Shown in pieces: positions 21,822 to 31,429 of a stretch of DNA of 64,000 nt (its first letter is position 1; each line of letters opens with the position of its first letter). A model generated the notes under the pieces. It was given only the letters and a program-made list of their open reading frames with translations, searched no databases and was not told the DNA's origin. This DNA is from JAIBBD01 sp041390685 (GTDB lineage Bacteria; Chloroflexota; Dehalococcoidia; UBA2979): NCBI GenBank assembly GCA_041390685.1, contig JAWKPL010000001.1, positions 1,612,001 to 1,676,000 of the forward strand, read 5' to 3'. A program made the position numbers and the translations under genes.

Positions 21822-22802
21822 TTGTACCGATTCTCCTTGCCATTCCGCCGTCGGCCACTGCTCGCCGCGGCGCTCGCGCTCGCGTGCGCGAGTCTGGTGC
21901 TCGTTGCATGCGGCGACGACGATGCGCCCGGCGACGCGACCACGCCGACGGCGGCCGCCGCGACGGCCTCGGGCGGCGCCGGGTTCCCACGCACGATCAC
22001 CGACTCATCCGGGGCGGCGGTCACGCTTGCGAGCCAGCCGAGGCGCATCGTCTCGCTCTCTCCAGCGGCGACCGAGATCCTGTTCGCCATCGGAACCGGC
22101 GACCGCGTCGTCGGCTCCGATGCCTTCTCCAACTACCCGGACGCCGCCGGGCAGACGGAGAAGCTCGACTACTCGAAGCCCGACCCCGAGGCTGCGCTCG
22201 CGCTCGACCCCGACCTGGTGATCATGGTGACGCGCCAGCAGGAGCAGGTCCGGCAGTTCCGCGACCTCGGGATGACCGTCCTCTATTTCGAGGAGGCGGA
22301 GACCGTCGAGGGCGTGTACGAGAGCATCTCGTTGCTCGGCGAGTTGACCGGCCGTGACTCGGAGGCCGCACAGGTGGTCGCCGGTATGCGCCAGCGTGTG
22401 GACGCCCTCACCTCGAAGCTCGCGGGCGTCGCGGTCGGGCCGCGCGTGTTCTACGAAATCACGACCGACCTCTACACCGTGTCCGATGACACGTTCATCG
22501 GCTCGATGCTCGCGCTGCTGAAGGCGAAGAACGTTGCGGCCGGCGCATCCTCGAAGTTCCCGCAATTGACCGCGGAGGCCGTCATCGCCGCAGACCCCGA
22601 GGTCGTATTGCTTGCGGACGCGAAGTTCACGAACGAGAACCTCGAGACGGTGGCGGCGCGACCGGGCTGGGCGAACATGTCCGCCGTCCGCGACCGCCGC
22701 GTCGTCGCCATCGACGACGACATTGCGAGCCGGCCGGGCCCGAGGATCGTCGACGCCATGGAGGCCATCGCGAAGGCGCTGTATCCGGACCGTTTCCCGT
22801 GA
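21822..22802 (+). CDS. btuF: Cobalamin ABC transporter substrate-binding lipoprotein
   Basis: A 326-residue protein from the TTG at 21822, which follows GGAGG with 6-nt spacing. The frame is open from 21669, but that extension overlaps the riboswitch terminator. The signal peptide MYRFSLPFRRRPLL leads to a lipobox Cys in LVLVACG, then an Ala/Thr linker. The periplasmic-binding domain starts PRRIVSLSPAATEILFAIG, the BtuF/FecB signature, and carries NYPDAAGQTEKLDYSKPDPE. It captures corrinoids outside the membrane for BtuCD. First gene of the operon. Confidence 0.92.
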   Translation: MYRFSLPFRRRPLLAAALALACASLVLVACGDDDAPGDATTPTAAAATASGGAGFPRTITDSSGAAVTLASQPRRIVSLSPAATEILFAIGTGDRVVGSDAFSNYPDAAGQTEKLDYSKPDPEAALALDPDLVIMVTRQQEQVRQFRDLGMTVLYFEEAETVEGVYESISLLGELTGRDSEAAQVVAGMRQRVDALTSKLAGVAVGPRVFYEITTDLYTVSDDTFIGSMLALLKAKNVAAGASSKFPQLTAEAVIAADPEVVLLADAKFTNENLETVAARPGWANMSAVRDRRVVAIDDDIASRPGPRIVDAMEAIAKALYPDRFP

Positions 22803-22827
22803 TCGCCGCGCGGCCCGGAGAGCGAGC

Positions 22828-23913
22828 GTGAGCATCGAGGCGACGCCCCGGCCGCGTCCGGCAGTGGGGCTGGGTCGCCGGCGCCGTCTGGCGACGGCTG
22901 GCCCCCTCGCGCTGTGCACCGGACTGCTGGTCGCAGTCGCGGCGCTGTCGCTCACGCAGGGCGCGGCCTCGATCCCGCCCGGCACCGCGATCGCCTTCGT
23001 CCTCAACCGGCTGCCGCTGATCCATATTGGCGTTGAGGCTCCGGCGAGCTGGGAGACGATCGTCGTCGACGTCCGCCTGCCGAGGCTGCTCGCGGCCGGC
23101 GTCGTGGGCGCGGCGCTCGCGTACTCGGGCGCGGCGTACCAGGGTGTGTTCCGCAACCCGCTCGCGGATCCCTACCTGCTCGGGGTCGCCTCCGGCGCTG
23201 CCCTGGGCGCCTCGATCGCAATCGTGTCGCCGCTTGAGTCGAGCTCGTACGAGTTCGGCTGGGTGCCGCTGCTGGCGTTCGCCGGGGCGGCGCTGGCGGT
23301 GCTGCTCGCGTACGGCTTCGCGCAGAGCGGTCGCACGGTCTCCAACACGGCGCTGATACTCGCCGGGATCGCCATCTCTTCGGTGGCGAGCGCGATTACG
23401 TCGTTCATCCTGCTGACGGGGGGCGACCGGGCGCAGCCCATCCTGTCGTTCCTCTTTGGCTCCTTCAACACGGCGAGCTGGACGCGGCTCGTCGTGGGGG
23501 CGCCCTATCTCCTCGGGGGGGCGGCGGTGATCGCACTCCACGCGCGCTTGCTGAATGTCCTCCAGCTCGACGAAGAACAGGCGGCGCAGCTCGGCGTCGA
23601 TGTCGCGCGCTCCAAGGTCATCCTGTTGGCGGCCGCCTCGCTCGTGGCGGCGACGGCGGTCGCGATGGCCGGCGTGATCGGCTTCGTCGGCCTCGTGGTC
23701 CCGCACGTGACGCGCATGGTCTTCGGCGGCGATTACCGCCGGCTGCTGCCGCTGGCTGCGCTCCTCGGCGCCTCGTTCCTCATCGGGACGGACGTCCTCG
23801 CGAGGACATTGCTCCGCCCGCAGGAAGTGCCGGTCGGCATCGTGACGGCCATGGTCGGCGGGCCGTTCTTTCTGTATCTCCTCCGCGTGCGGCGCATCGG
23901 CGGCTTCAGATGA
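22828..23913 (+). CDS. btuC: Cobalamin ABC transporter permease
   Basis: A 361-residue FecCD-family permease from the GTG at 22828, with GGAG 8 nt upstream. About ten membrane segments can be traced. Family signatures are visible: VRLPRLLAAGVVGAALAYSG, NPLADPYLLGVASGAALGA and GVIGFVGLVVPHVTRM. It forms the membrane channel with BtuD. It overlaps btuD by 4 nt (ATGA). Confidence 0.94.
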   Translation: MSIEATPRPRPAVGLGRRRRLATAGPLALCTGLLVAVAALSLTQGAASIPPGTAIAFVLNRLPLIHIGVEAPASWETIVVDVRLPRLLAAGVVGAALAYSGAAYQGVFRNPLADPYLLGVASGAALGASIAIVSPLESSSYEFGWVPLLAFAGAALAVLLAYGFAQSGRTVSNTALILAGIAISSVASAITSFILLTGGDRAQPILSFLFGSFNTASWTRLVVGAPYLLGGAAVIALHARLLNVLQLDEEQAAQLGVDVARSKVILLAAASLVAATAVAMAGVIGFVGLVVPHVTRMVFGGDYRRLLPLAALLGASFLIGTDVLARTLLRPQEVPVGIVTAMVGGPFFLYLLRVRRIGGFR

Positions 23914-24728
23914 GCGCGGCCCACGCACCGGCGGCCGTCGCGCTCCTCGCGGCGCGGGGCGTCACCGTGGACCTGGGCGGCGCGCCGGTGCTGCGAGGCG
24001 TCGACCTCGACGTGCGCGGCCACGAGGTCGTCGGGCTACTCGGCCCGAATGGCGCGGGTAAGAGCACCTTCCTCCGCGCCGCGACCGGACTGGTCCCGCT
24101 CGCGGGAGGCTCGATTGCGGTCGAGGGAGTCGCCGTCGACCGCATCGCGAGGCGCGATCTCGCCCGCGCGGTCGCGGTCGTGCAGCAGCTTCCCGAGGCG
24201 CCCGGCTCGATGCTCGTCGAGGAACTCGTGCTCCTGGGGCGCAATCCGCACCTGGGTTTGCTCTCGCGCGAGTCCGCCCACGACTACGCCGTGGCCGCGG
24301 ACGCGATGCGCCGGACCGGCTGCGAGGAGTTCGCCCATCGCCCGCTGCGGACGCTCTCGGGCGGCCAGCGGCGTCGTGCCTTCATCGCGCGGGCGCTCGC
24401 GCAGGAACCCCGGCTCCTGTTGCTCGACGAGCCCAACGCGAACCTCGACGTGCAGGCGCAGGCCGAGGCATTCGAACTGCTGCGGGCGCTCGCGCGCGAC
24501 GGTGTCGGCGTGCTCGTCGCGGTCCACGACCTCACGCTCGCTGCCGCATACTGCGATCGCGTGGCGATGCTCGTCGACGGCCGCGTCATCGCCTCGGGCG
24601 CGCCGGCAGAGGTCGTGACATCCGAGGTCGTTTCGCGGGTCTACGGTGACCGCGTCATCGTGATCCCTCACCCGCAGAGCGGCGCTCCCATCGTGGTGCC
24701 CGCGGTCATGGAGCGCGCCGATGCCTGA
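23910..24728 (+). CDS. btuD: Cobalamin ABC transporter ATP-binding protein
   Basis: A 272-residue ATPase with Walker A GPNGAGKST (K51), signature LSGGQRRRAF, Walker B LLLLDEP and the switch His in VAVHDLTLA. It is in the FecE/BtuD group of iron-chelate and B12 importers. Context with btuF and btuC and the upstream riboswitch supports corrinoid uptake. It overlaps the next gene by 8 nt. Confidence 0.93.
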   Translation: MSAAHAPAAVALLAARGVTVDLGGAPVLRGVDLDVRGHEVVGLLGPNGAGKSTFLRAATGLVPLAGGSIAVEGVAVDRIARRDLARAVAVVQQLPEAPGSMLVEELVLLGRNPHLGLLSRESAHDYAVAADAMRRTGCEEFAHRPLRTLSGGQRRRAFIARALAQEPRLLLLDEPNANLDVQAQAEAFELLRALARDGVGVLVAVHDLTLAAAYCDRVAMLVDGRVIASGAPAEVVTSEVVSRVYGDRVIVIPHPQSGAPIVVPAVMERADA

Positions 24729-25398
24729 TCAGCAGACCGATGCCGAGCGCGATGAGTCGCTGCTCGACGAAGAGACGCCCGAGGAGCGGGCGCGCGCCGC
24801 GGAGCGCTTCTCGCAGAGCCTCGAGACGAGGACGCCGGCCGTCGCGCAACCGCCCGCGCAGTGGCAGGGTCTGTTCCGCAAACGTCATCCCCTCGTCGTC
24901 GTCTACACCGGCAACGGCAAAGGGAAGACGACGTCCGCCCTCGGCGTCACGATGCGTGCGTGGGGCCGTGGCTGGAAGATCTGCTGGCTCCAGTTCATCA
25001 AATCCAAGACGTCACACTACGGTGAGACCCGCGCCGCCGAGGCGATGGGCATCGAGATGATTCCGCTCGGCGACGGCTTCACCTGGCTGTCGAAGGACAT
25101 CGAGAAGGACATCGCCCTGGCCCACGAGTGCTGGGCGCTGGCGAAGGAAAAGATCTACTCGCAGCAGTTCGACCTCGTCGTGCTCGACGAGATCACGTAC
25201 CCCATCACCTACGGCTGGCTCGACGTCGACGAAGTGATCGGGGCGTTGCGCGACCGCCCCGCGAACATCCACATCGTGATGACGGGCCGCGACGCGCATC
25301 CGCAGCTCGTCGAATTCGCCGACCTCGTCACGGAGATGACCGAGATCAAGCACCCGTTCCAGGGCGGCCTCAAGGCGCAGCCCGGGATCGACTTCTGA
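24721..25398 (+). CDS. cobA: Cob(I)alamin adenosyltransferase, CobA/BtuR type
   Basis: A 225-residue P-loop protein with GNGKGKTTSALGVTMRAWG as the ATP site and WLQFIKSK, DLVVLDEITYPI and VMTGRDAHPQLVEFADLVTE as family segments. It transfers the adenosyl group from ATP to the corrinoid cobalt. About 55 N-terminal residues precede the core, rich in Glu/Arg. It is coupled to btuD by an 8-nt overlap and to cobT by TGATG. Confidence 0.94.
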   Translation: MPDQQTDAERDESLLDEETPEERARAAERFSQSLETRTPAVAQPPAQWQGLFRKRHPLVVVYTGNGKGKTTSALGVTMRAWGRGWKICWLQFIKSKTSHYGETRAAEAMGIEMIPLGDGFTWLSKDIEKDIALAHECWALAKEKIYSQQFDLVVLDEITYPITYGWLDVDEVIGALRDRPANIHIVMTGRDAHPQLVEFADLVTEMTEIKHPFQGGLKAQPGIDF

Positions 25399-26492
25399 TG
25401 CTGGAGACCGAAGCCGGCCGCATCCGCGCCGCCATCGAGGCGATCCGGCCGCTTGACGCCCGCGCGATGCGCCGGGCGCGCGCGCGACAGCAGCAGTTGA
25501 CGAAACCCCCGGGCTCCCTCGGGCGACTCGAGGCGCTGGCGGAGCGGATCGCGGGCATCACCGGGGACGACCGTCCCCGCCTCGCCCGCCGGCTCGTGGT
25601 CGTCGCCGCAGGCGATCACGGTGTCACCGCCCGCGGTGTCTCCGCGTACCCGTCCGAGGTGACGGCGCAGATGGTCGCGAACTTCCTCGGCGGTGGGGCC
25701 GCCATCAACGTGCTCGCCGCACACGCCGGGGCGCGGGTGCGCGTCATCGACGCGGGCGTTGCCTCCGAGACGCCTGACCACCCGGCGCTCACGCGCCTGC
25801 GGCTGGGAGCGGGGACGGGCGATATCACCGCTCGGAGCGCGATGACCCGGGAGCAGGCGGAGCGCGCCGTCGCCGAGGGCATCGCCCTCCTCGATGTCGA
25901 GCGTCGCAGCGACGGCGTCGACATCCTCGCGTGCGGTGAGATGGGCATCGGCAACACAACGTCCGCGGCCGCCATCACCGCGGCGATCACCGGCCGGCCC
26001 GCACATGCCGTCACGGGCCGCGGCACCGGCATCGACGACGAGCGATTCGAGGTCAAAGTGCGGGCCGTGCAACGGGCGCTCGAGGTGAACCGGCCGGACC
26101 CCGAGGACGGCCTCGACGTGCTCGCCGCGGTCGGCGGCTTCGAGATCGGCGTGCTGGCCGGGCTCTACGTCGGCGCGGCCGCCGCGCGCATTCCGGCGGT
26201 CGTCGACGGCTTCATCTCGGGGGCGGCGGCACTCGTCGCCGCCGTCATCGCTCCAGAGGTGCGCGACTACCTCGTCGCCTCCCACCGCTCGGTCGAGGCC
26301 GGGCACGCGGCCACGCTGGACCACCTGGGCCTCGAGCCGTTGTTTGACCTCGGCATGCGCCTCGGCGAGGGCAGCGGCGCGGCCCTCGGCATCACGCTCT
26401 GCGTCGCCGCCTGCCGCCTGCTCGATGAGATGGCGACGTTCGAGGACGCAGGCGTCTCCTCGAGCGAGGAAGTGGTACCGCCCGAGGCGTAG
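25398..26492 (+). CDS. cobT: Nicotinate-nucleotide:dimethylbenzimidazole phosphoribosyltransferase
   Basis: A 364-residue enzyme that makes alpha-ribazole phosphate for the lower ligand of B12. The family segments TKPPGSLGRLEALAERIAGI, AAGDHGVTARGVSAYP, CGEMGIGNTTSAAAI and a C-terminal RLGEGSGAALG with the catalytic-base Glu are all present. The ATG at 25398 overlaps the cobA stop. A GGGCCC-AAA-GGGCCC hairpin lies between it and cobS, perhaps for mRNA processing. Confidence 0.95.
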   Translation: MLETEAGRIRAAIEAIRPLDARAMRRARARQQQLTKPPGSLGRLEALAERIAGITGDDRPRLARRLVVVAAGDHGVTARGVSAYPSEVTAQMVANFLGGGAAINVLAAHAGARVRVIDAGVASETPDHPALTRLRLGAGTGDITARSAMTREQAERAVAEGIALLDVERRSDGVDILACGEMGIGNTTSAAAITAAITGRPAHAVTGRGTGIDDERFEVKVRAVQRALEVNRPDPEDGLDVLAAVGGFEIGVLAGLYVGAAAARIPAVVDGFISGAAALVAAVIAPEVRDYLVASHRSVEAGHAATLDHLGLEPLFDLGMRLGEGSGAALGITLCVAACRLLDEMATFEDAGVSSSEEVVPPEA

Positions 26493-26548
26493 CCGGATAC
26501 TGACCGGCGGAGGCGCCCGGGCCCAAAGGGCCCCGAAAGGAACCGCAC

Positions 26549-27322
26549 GTGCCCTGGTCGGCCCCGCTCATCGCCGTGGAGTTCCTCACGCCACTGCGCC
26601 TGCGGCGCGTGGAGCGCTGGGACGACCGCACGTTCGGCGCGTCGCTGGGTTGGTTTCCTGCTGTGGGCTTCGGGATCGGCGTGCTGTTGCTGCTTCTCGA
26701 CCGAGGGCTCCAGGAGCTGCTGCCCGGCGGCCCCGCGGACGCGTTGTTGCTCGTGGCGCTGGCGCTGCTGACCGGCGGCCTGCACCTCGACGGTGTCGCC
26801 GACACCGCGGACGGACTGGCGGTGCAGGGTGACCGCGCCACGAGGCTGGGCGTGATGAGCGAGGGCAACATCGGTCCGGCCGGCGTGATGTCGCTCGCCC
26901 TTGTACTGCTGGTGCAGTGGACGGCGCTGGTAGCGCTCGCGGATCCGGTGCGTTCGGCTGCCATCGTGCTCGCGCCGGGCCTCGCGAGGTGGTCGGTGAC
27001 GCCGGTGGCGGCCTTGTTCCCGCCCGCGCGCCCTCGTGGTATCGGGCATGCGCTACAGCAGGGCATCTGGCCGACGGCGGTCCCCGTCTCGGCGACCCTG
27101 GCCTTCGGCGGCTCGGTCATCCTGTTCGGGCCCGCGGGCCTCGTGCTGCCGCTCGTCGCGGCGGCAGCCGGCATCATCGTGGCTGCTGCGGTCTCGCGGA
27201 TGCTCGAGGGCGTCACGGGTGACACCTTCGGCGCATGCATCGAGATCTCGCAGGCGGCGGTGCTGCTCGCCTTCGTCGCCGCCGGTCAGCACGGCTGGCT
27301 CGACCCCACCTTCCTCACGTGA
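26549..27322 (+). CDS. cobS: Adenosylcobinamide-GDP ribazoletransferase (cobalamin synthase)
   Basis: A 257-residue polytopic membrane enzyme joining adenosylcobinamide-GDP and alpha-ribazole. The metal/substrate motif GGLHLDGVADTADGL and the C-terminal EGVTGDTFGA are conserved. About six hydrophobic segments follow. The GTG start has AAAGGAA 7 nt upstream. It overlaps cbiB by 4 nt. Confidence 0.94.
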   Translation: MPWSAPLIAVEFLTPLRLRRVERWDDRTFGASLGWFPAVGFGIGVLLLLLDRGLQELLPGGPADALLLVALALLTGGLHLDGVADTADGLAVQGDRATRLGVMSEGNIGPAGVMSLALVLLVQWTALVALADPVRSAAIVLAPGLARWSVTPVAALFPPARPRGIGHALQQGIWPTAVPVSATLAFGGSVILFGPAGLVLPLVAAAAGIIVAAAVSRMLEGVTGDTFGACIEISQAAVLLAFVAAGQHGWLDPTFLT

Positions 27323-28254
27323 GCGCGGCTGCGTTCGTCCTTGGCGTGGCGCTCGACGCCGCGGCCGGCGACCCACCGACGAGAGTCCACCCGGTCGGTC
27401 TGGTGGGACTGTCCGCACGGCTCCTGCGGGAGCGCGCGCCGCGCAACGGCCGTGCGTGCCGCGCATACGGATGGGCCGTCGCGCTCGGGCTGCCGGCGCT
27501 CGCCGCGCTCGCCGCGGAGTGGCTTTGCGGACACGCGGCGCGGCGGCACCGGGTGCTCGGCCTGGCCGTCGAGGCATCGCTGCTCTCGCTGATGTCATCC
27601 AGCCGCACGCTGCTTGGCCGCGCCTCGGAGGTCGAGGACGCGCTCGCCGCGGGTAACCTCCAGGACGCGCGCTGCCTCCTCGCGTGGCACCTCGTCAGCC
27701 GCGACACGGTCGCGCTCGACGCGTCCGAGGTGGCCGCCGCCGCCATCGAGTCCGTGGCCGAGAACCTCTCGGACGGCGTCCTCGCACCCTGGTGTGCGTA
27801 TGCGGCCGGCGGGTTGCCACTGGCCGTGGCCTACCGCGCCGCCAACACGCTCGATGCGCTGTGGGGATACCGGACGCCCGAGTTCGCGGCCCTCGGCGAG
27901 GGGGCGGCACGTGTGGACGACGCGCTCAACCTCGTGCCGGCCCGCGCCACGGCCCTGGCGATCACCGCCGCCGCCGCCGTCGAGGGCTCGGCCCGCCGCT
28001 CGTGGCGGACCTGGCGTCGCGACGGCCGGCAGACCTCGAGCCCGAACGCCGGTCATCCCATGGCCGCCATGGCGGGCGCCCTCGGCGTGCGCCTGGAGAA
28101 GCGCGGGGCGTACACGCTCGGCGCGGACTTCCCGCCGCCCTCGCCCGCGGACCTCGCCCGTGCGCTGCGGCTCGCGCGACGTGCCATGCTGGGAGCGGCG
28201 GTCGGGCTCGCCGCCCTCCAGTTCGGCTCCCGCGTCGGAAAGGCACGCGCATGA
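27319..28254 (+). CDS. cbiB: Adenosylcobinamide-phosphate synthase
   Basis: A 311-residue membrane protein from the GTG at 27319 that overlaps cobS (GTGA). GVALDAAAGDPPTRVHPVGL at the N terminus, ESVAENLSDGVLAPW and DGRQTSSPNAGHPMAAMAGA are the CbiB/CobD(Pseudomonas) signatures. It attaches aminopropanol phosphate to the corrin ring. An in-frame extension upstream to 27235 lies inside cobS and is not used. It overlaps the next gene by ATGA. Confidence 0.93.
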   Translation: MSAAAFVLGVALDAAAGDPPTRVHPVGLVGLSARLLRERAPRNGRACRAYGWAVALGLPALAALAAEWLCGHAARRHRVLGLAVEASLLSLMSSSRTLLGRASEVEDALAAGNLQDARCLLAWHLVSRDTVALDASEVAAAAIESVAENLSDGVLAPWCAYAAGGLPLAVAYRAANTLDALWGYRTPEFAALGEGAARVDDALNLVPARATALAITAAAAVEGSARRSWRTWRRDGRQTSSPNAGHPMAAMAGALGVRLEKRGAYTLGADFPPPSPADLARALRLARRAMLGAAVGLAALQFGSRVGKARA

Positions 28255-29294
28255 CTCCCGTGACGCACGGCGGCCTGCAGCCCGAGGAGCTGCGCAACGC
28301 CGGCATCGACCCGATCGATGTGCTCGACCTGTCCGCGAACCTGAACCCCTTCGGCGCGCACCCGGACGTGCTGATTGCGGCGCGTGACGCCGACATCCGC
28401 CGCTACCCGCCTGCCGATGCGGCTCCGCTGCGCGATGCGCTCGCGCGCGCATCCGGCCTCGATCCCGCGCAGGTCCTCGTGACCGCTGGGGCGACGGCCG
28501 GCCTTCACCTCGCTGTGCGCGCCCTGCTCGCGCCCGGCGAGGACTGCGCGCTCTGGCCGCCGACGTTCGGCGAGTACGAGGCGGCGGTCGCCGCCGCCGG
28601 CGGGCGCGCGGTCGAGTACCGGGCGCAACCTCCCGGTTTCGCCCCCGACCTCGAGGTTGCTCCTGCGCCGCTCGGCGTGCTGTGCAATCCGAACAACCCC
28701 ACCGGCGCCTATCTGAGCCGCGCGGACGTCGAGGGCGTGGTCGCGCGCCTCGGCGGGGTGCTGGTCCTCGATGTCGCGTATGACGCATTCGTCGACGACC
28801 GGTGGGACGCTGACGACCTCGTGCGCGCGGGCCTACCGGTGGTGGTCGTGCATTCGATGACCAAGCTGCACGCCGCACCCGGGCTGCGCGCCGGCTACAT
28901 CGTGGCGTCCGCGGAAACGCTCGAACGCCTCGCGAGCGCGCAACCGTCGTGGCCGCTCGGCGCGGCGGCGCTCGCCGGCGGGCTCGCGATGCTCACCGTC
29001 GACGCATGGCAGCGGCGCGCGCTCTTCGAGGTGACGCGTGTCCGCGCGTCCCTTGCGCAGTCCTTCACCGAGGCGGGTATCGAGGTGGCGCCGTCGAGCG
29101 CGAACTTCCTGCTCGTGCGTGTGGGTGATGCTGCGGCATTCCGGGACCGCCTGCTGCGCCGCGGGTTCGCCGTGCGCGACTGCACGTCGTTTGGCCTGGC
29201 GGAGTGGGTGCGCGTGGCGGTACCCGTCGAGGCAGCGGCGCGCCGTCTCGTCACAGCGTTTCTCGCCAGCTTTGAGGAGCCGCCACCGTCATGA
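28251..29294 (+). CDS. cobD: Threonine-phosphate decarboxylase
   Basis: A 347-residue PLP enzyme of aminotransferase class I/II. It shows LDLSANLNPFGAHP, CNPNNPTGAYLSR, and the PLP lysine in VVHSMTKLHAAPGLRAGY. Near cbiB and cobQ it is best assigned as the CobD/CobC enzyme giving aminopropanol phosphate, rather than histidinol-phosphate aminotransferase. The ATG at 28251 overlaps cbiB, and the stop overlaps cobQ by 4 nt. Confidence 0.9.
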   Translation: MTPVTHGGLQPEELRNAGIDPIDVLDLSANLNPFGAHPDVLIAARDADIRRYPPADAAPLRDALARASGLDPAQVLVTAGATAGLHLAVRALLAPGEDCALWPPTFGEYEAAVAAAGGRAVEYRAQPPGFAPDLEVAPAPLGVLCNPNNPTGAYLSRADVEGVVARLGGVLVLDVAYDAFVDDRWDADDLVRAGLPVVVVHSMTKLHAAPGLRAGYIVASAETLERLASAQPSWPLGAAALAGGLAMLTVDAWQRRALFEVTRVRASLAQSFTEAGIEVAPSSANFLLVRVGDAAAFRDRLLRRGFAVRDCTSFGLAEWVRVAVPVEAAARRLVTAFLASFEEPPPS

Positions 29295-30814
29295 CCGCCC
29301 CCGTGCTCATGGTGCTCGGCACGGCATCGTCGGTCGGCAAGTCCGTCCTCGTGACGGCGCTCTGCCGCATCGCGCGCCAGGACGGCATCCGCGTCGTCCC
29401 GTTCAAGGCGCAGAACATGTCGAACAACGCCGATGTCACCGCGGACGGCCGCGAGATCGGCCGCGCCCAGTCCGAGCAGGCCGCCGCCGCGGGCCTCGCC
29501 CCGAGGTGGGAGATGAACCCCGTGCTCCTGAAGCCGCAGGGCGACCGCACCTCGCAGGTCGTCGTCGAGGGCCGCCCCGCGGGCCTGCTGCGCTCGGCCG
29601 ACTTCGTGACGCGCAAGCGCGACCTGTGGCCGCACGTGGAGCGCGGCCTCGAGACGCTGCGCGCGGAGTACGGCCTCGTGGTTGCCGAGGGCGCGGGCAG
29701 TCCTGCGGAGACGAACCTGCGCGTGGGCGACATCGTGAACATGCGCGTCGCGCGCCACGCGCATGCGCCGGTGCTCATCGTCGGCGACATCGACCGCGGG
29801 GGCGTTTTCGCGCACCTGTTCGGCACGCTCGCACTCCTCGAGCCGGAGGACCGCGCGCTCGTCCGCGGCTTCGTGATCAACCGCTTCCGCGGCGATCCGT
29901 CGCTGCTCGCCCCCGCGATCGAGGATCTCGAGGGACGGACGGGTGTGCCCATCGTTGGCGTCATTCCCTGGCTCGACGGGCTCGATGTCGCGCAGGAGGA
30001 CGCCGTCGTGCTCGAACGTCCCGAGGGCCGTCCGAACGACCCCTACGGCGCGATTGACATCGTCGTGGTCCGCCTGCCGCGCATCGCGAACTTCGATGAC
30101 TTCGACCCGCTTGCCGCCGAACCGGGCGTGCGGCTCCGTTACGTCTCGCGCCCTGAAGACCTCGGTAGACCGCACCTGATCATCCTGCCCGGCACGAAGG
30201 CCACGGTCGCCGACCTGGAGGCGATCCAGGGGAGCGGCATGGCCGGCGCCGTCCTGGCGCGCCACGCCGATGGTGTGCCGGTCGTCGGCATCTGCGGCGG
30301 CTTTCAGATGCTCGGCGAACGCATCGTCGACCCGCACGGTGTCGAGGCGGCGGCTGGGACCGCGGTGCGCGGCCTCGGCCTGCTGCCGGCGACGACGACG
30401 TTCGCTGCGGAGAAGACGACCCGTCGCGTTGAGGGCCGCGTCGCCGGCGCCCGCGGCCCCTGGGCCGGCATCGAAGGCGCGCCCGCGGCTGGCTACGAGA
30501 TCCACATGGGGACGACCCTTGTGGAGGCGCCGGGCATCCACCCGCTGCTGGACCTCGACGGCCGCGCCGACGGCGCGGTCAGCGAGGACGGGTCGGTCGC
30601 CGGCTGCTACCTCCATGGCCTCTTCCACAACGATGCGCTGCGGCACGCGCTGCTGTCCGCGCTCGGACGCCCCGCGACTCCCGCGATGACCTTCGGCCGG
30701 GAGCGGGGCTACGACCGCCTCGCCCAGCACGTCCGCTCACACCTGGACCTGGACCGCGTCTACGAGATCCTTTGGCCCGACGGTGTTCCGCCGGAAGCGG
30801 CATACCGTGGGTGA
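29291..30814 (+). CDS. cobQ: Cobyric acid synthase
   Basis: A 507-residue glutamine-dependent amidotransferase adding four amide groups to the adenosylated corrin. The N-terminal dethiobiotin-synthetase-like domain has GTASSVGKSVLVTAL and PFKAQNMSNNADVT. The C-terminal GATase domain has the nucleophile C335 in VGICGGFQMLGE and the catalytic His in CYLHGLFHNDALR. Its presence shows that the cell can use precursors such as cobyrinic acid a,c-diamide. No corrin-ring synthesis genes are in the window. Confidence 0.95.
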   Translation: MTAPVLMVLGTASSVGKSVLVTALCRIARQDGIRVVPFKAQNMSNNADVTADGREIGRAQSEQAAAAGLAPRWEMNPVLLKPQGDRTSQVVVEGRPAGLLRSADFVTRKRDLWPHVERGLETLRAEYGLVVAEGAGSPAETNLRVGDIVNMRVARHAHAPVLIVGDIDRGGVFAHLFGTLALLEPEDRALVRGFVINRFRGDPSLLAPAIEDLEGRTGVPIVGVIPWLDGLDVAQEDAVVLERPEGRPNDPYGAIDIVVVRLPRIANFDDFDPLAAEPGVRLRYVSRPEDLGRPHLIILPGTKATVADLEAIQGSGMAGAVLARHADGVPVVGICGGFQMLGERIVDPHGVEAAAGTAVRGLGLLPATTTFAAEKTTRRVEGRVAGARGPWAGIEGAPAAGYEIHMGTTLVEAPGIHPLLDLDGRADGAVSEDGSVAGCYLHGLFHNDALRHALLSALGRPATPAMTFGRERGYDRLAQHVRSHLDLDRVYEILWPDGVPPEAAYRG

Positions 30815-31370
30815 CGTGTGGTTCGTCACCGGCGGCGCGCGCAGCGGTAAGAGCCGCTTCGCTGAGCGCCTCGCCGCGGGCACGGGTCGCGAGGTCGTCT
30901 ACATCGCGACCCTCGAGCCCCTCGACGCGGAAATGGAGCACCGCATTGCCCGCCACAGGGAGTCGCGCCCGGCCGAATGGGGGACGATCGAGGCGCCGCG
31001 CGACCTGCTGACGGCGCTCGATGCCGCGCCGGTCGACGCCTGCGTGCTCCTTGACTGCCTGTCCCTGTGGGTGACGAATCTCCTGCTCGACGCCGCGCCG
31101 GAGGCCGGCCCCGAGGCGGTACGCGCGCTTGCCTTCGACCTCGAGCGCCGCGTTGCGGCACTGCTCGACGCCGCGTCCGGGCGTCCAGGGCCGTTCATCG
31201 TCGTTAGCAACGAGGTGGGTGCCGGGCTCGTGCCCGAGCACGCGCTCGGACGCGCGTTTCGCGATCTCCTCGGCTGGGCGAATCAGCAGGTCGCCGCGAG
31301 CGCGTCGCGTGCGTGGCTCATCGTCGCCGGCCGGACGCTCGAGCTGCCGCCCTCGGAACCGATCGACTGA
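30807..31370 (+). CDS. cobU: Adenosylcobinamide kinase/guanylyltransferase
   Basis: A 187-residue bifunctional enzyme. The P-loop GGARSGKSRFAERLA, the GMP-accepting His in RIARHRESRP and LLDCLSLWVTNLL are the CobU signatures. The GTG at 30807 is chosen for its GGAAG site 9 nt upstream and 8-nt overlap with cobQ; GTGs at 30783 and 30816 are alternatives. Last gene of the cobalamin operon, followed by a strong hairpin. Confidence 0.93.
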   Translation: MGDVWFVTGGARSGKSRFAERLAAGTGREVVYIATLEPLDAEMEHRIARHRESRPAEWGTIEAPRDLLTALDAAPVDACVLLDCLSLWVTNLLLDAAPEAGPEAVRALAFDLERRVAALLDAASGRPGPFIVVSNEVGAGLVPEHALGRAFRDLLGWANQQVAASASRAWLIVAGRTLELPPSEPID

Positions 31371-31373
31371 CAT

Positions 31374-31405
31374 AGAACAGGCCCCCGCCGGCGGAGGCCT
31401 GTTCT
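31374..31405. terminator. Terminator between cobU and the htrA-like gene (convergent)
   Basis: AGAACAGGCC (31374-31383) and GGCCTGTTCT (31396-31405) form a perfect 10-bp stem with a 12-nt GC loop. It lies 3 nt after the cobU stop and 24 nt after the htrA-like stop in the other direction, so it can serve both transcripts. Confidence 0.8.
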
Positions 31406-31429
31406 GTCGTGGACGGGCTATTAGGAGGG

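Noticed and set aside
25128..25397. N-terminal extension of cobT inside cobA
   Set aside because: It is an alternative frame of the adenosyltransferase gene; the ATG at 25398 matches the family start.
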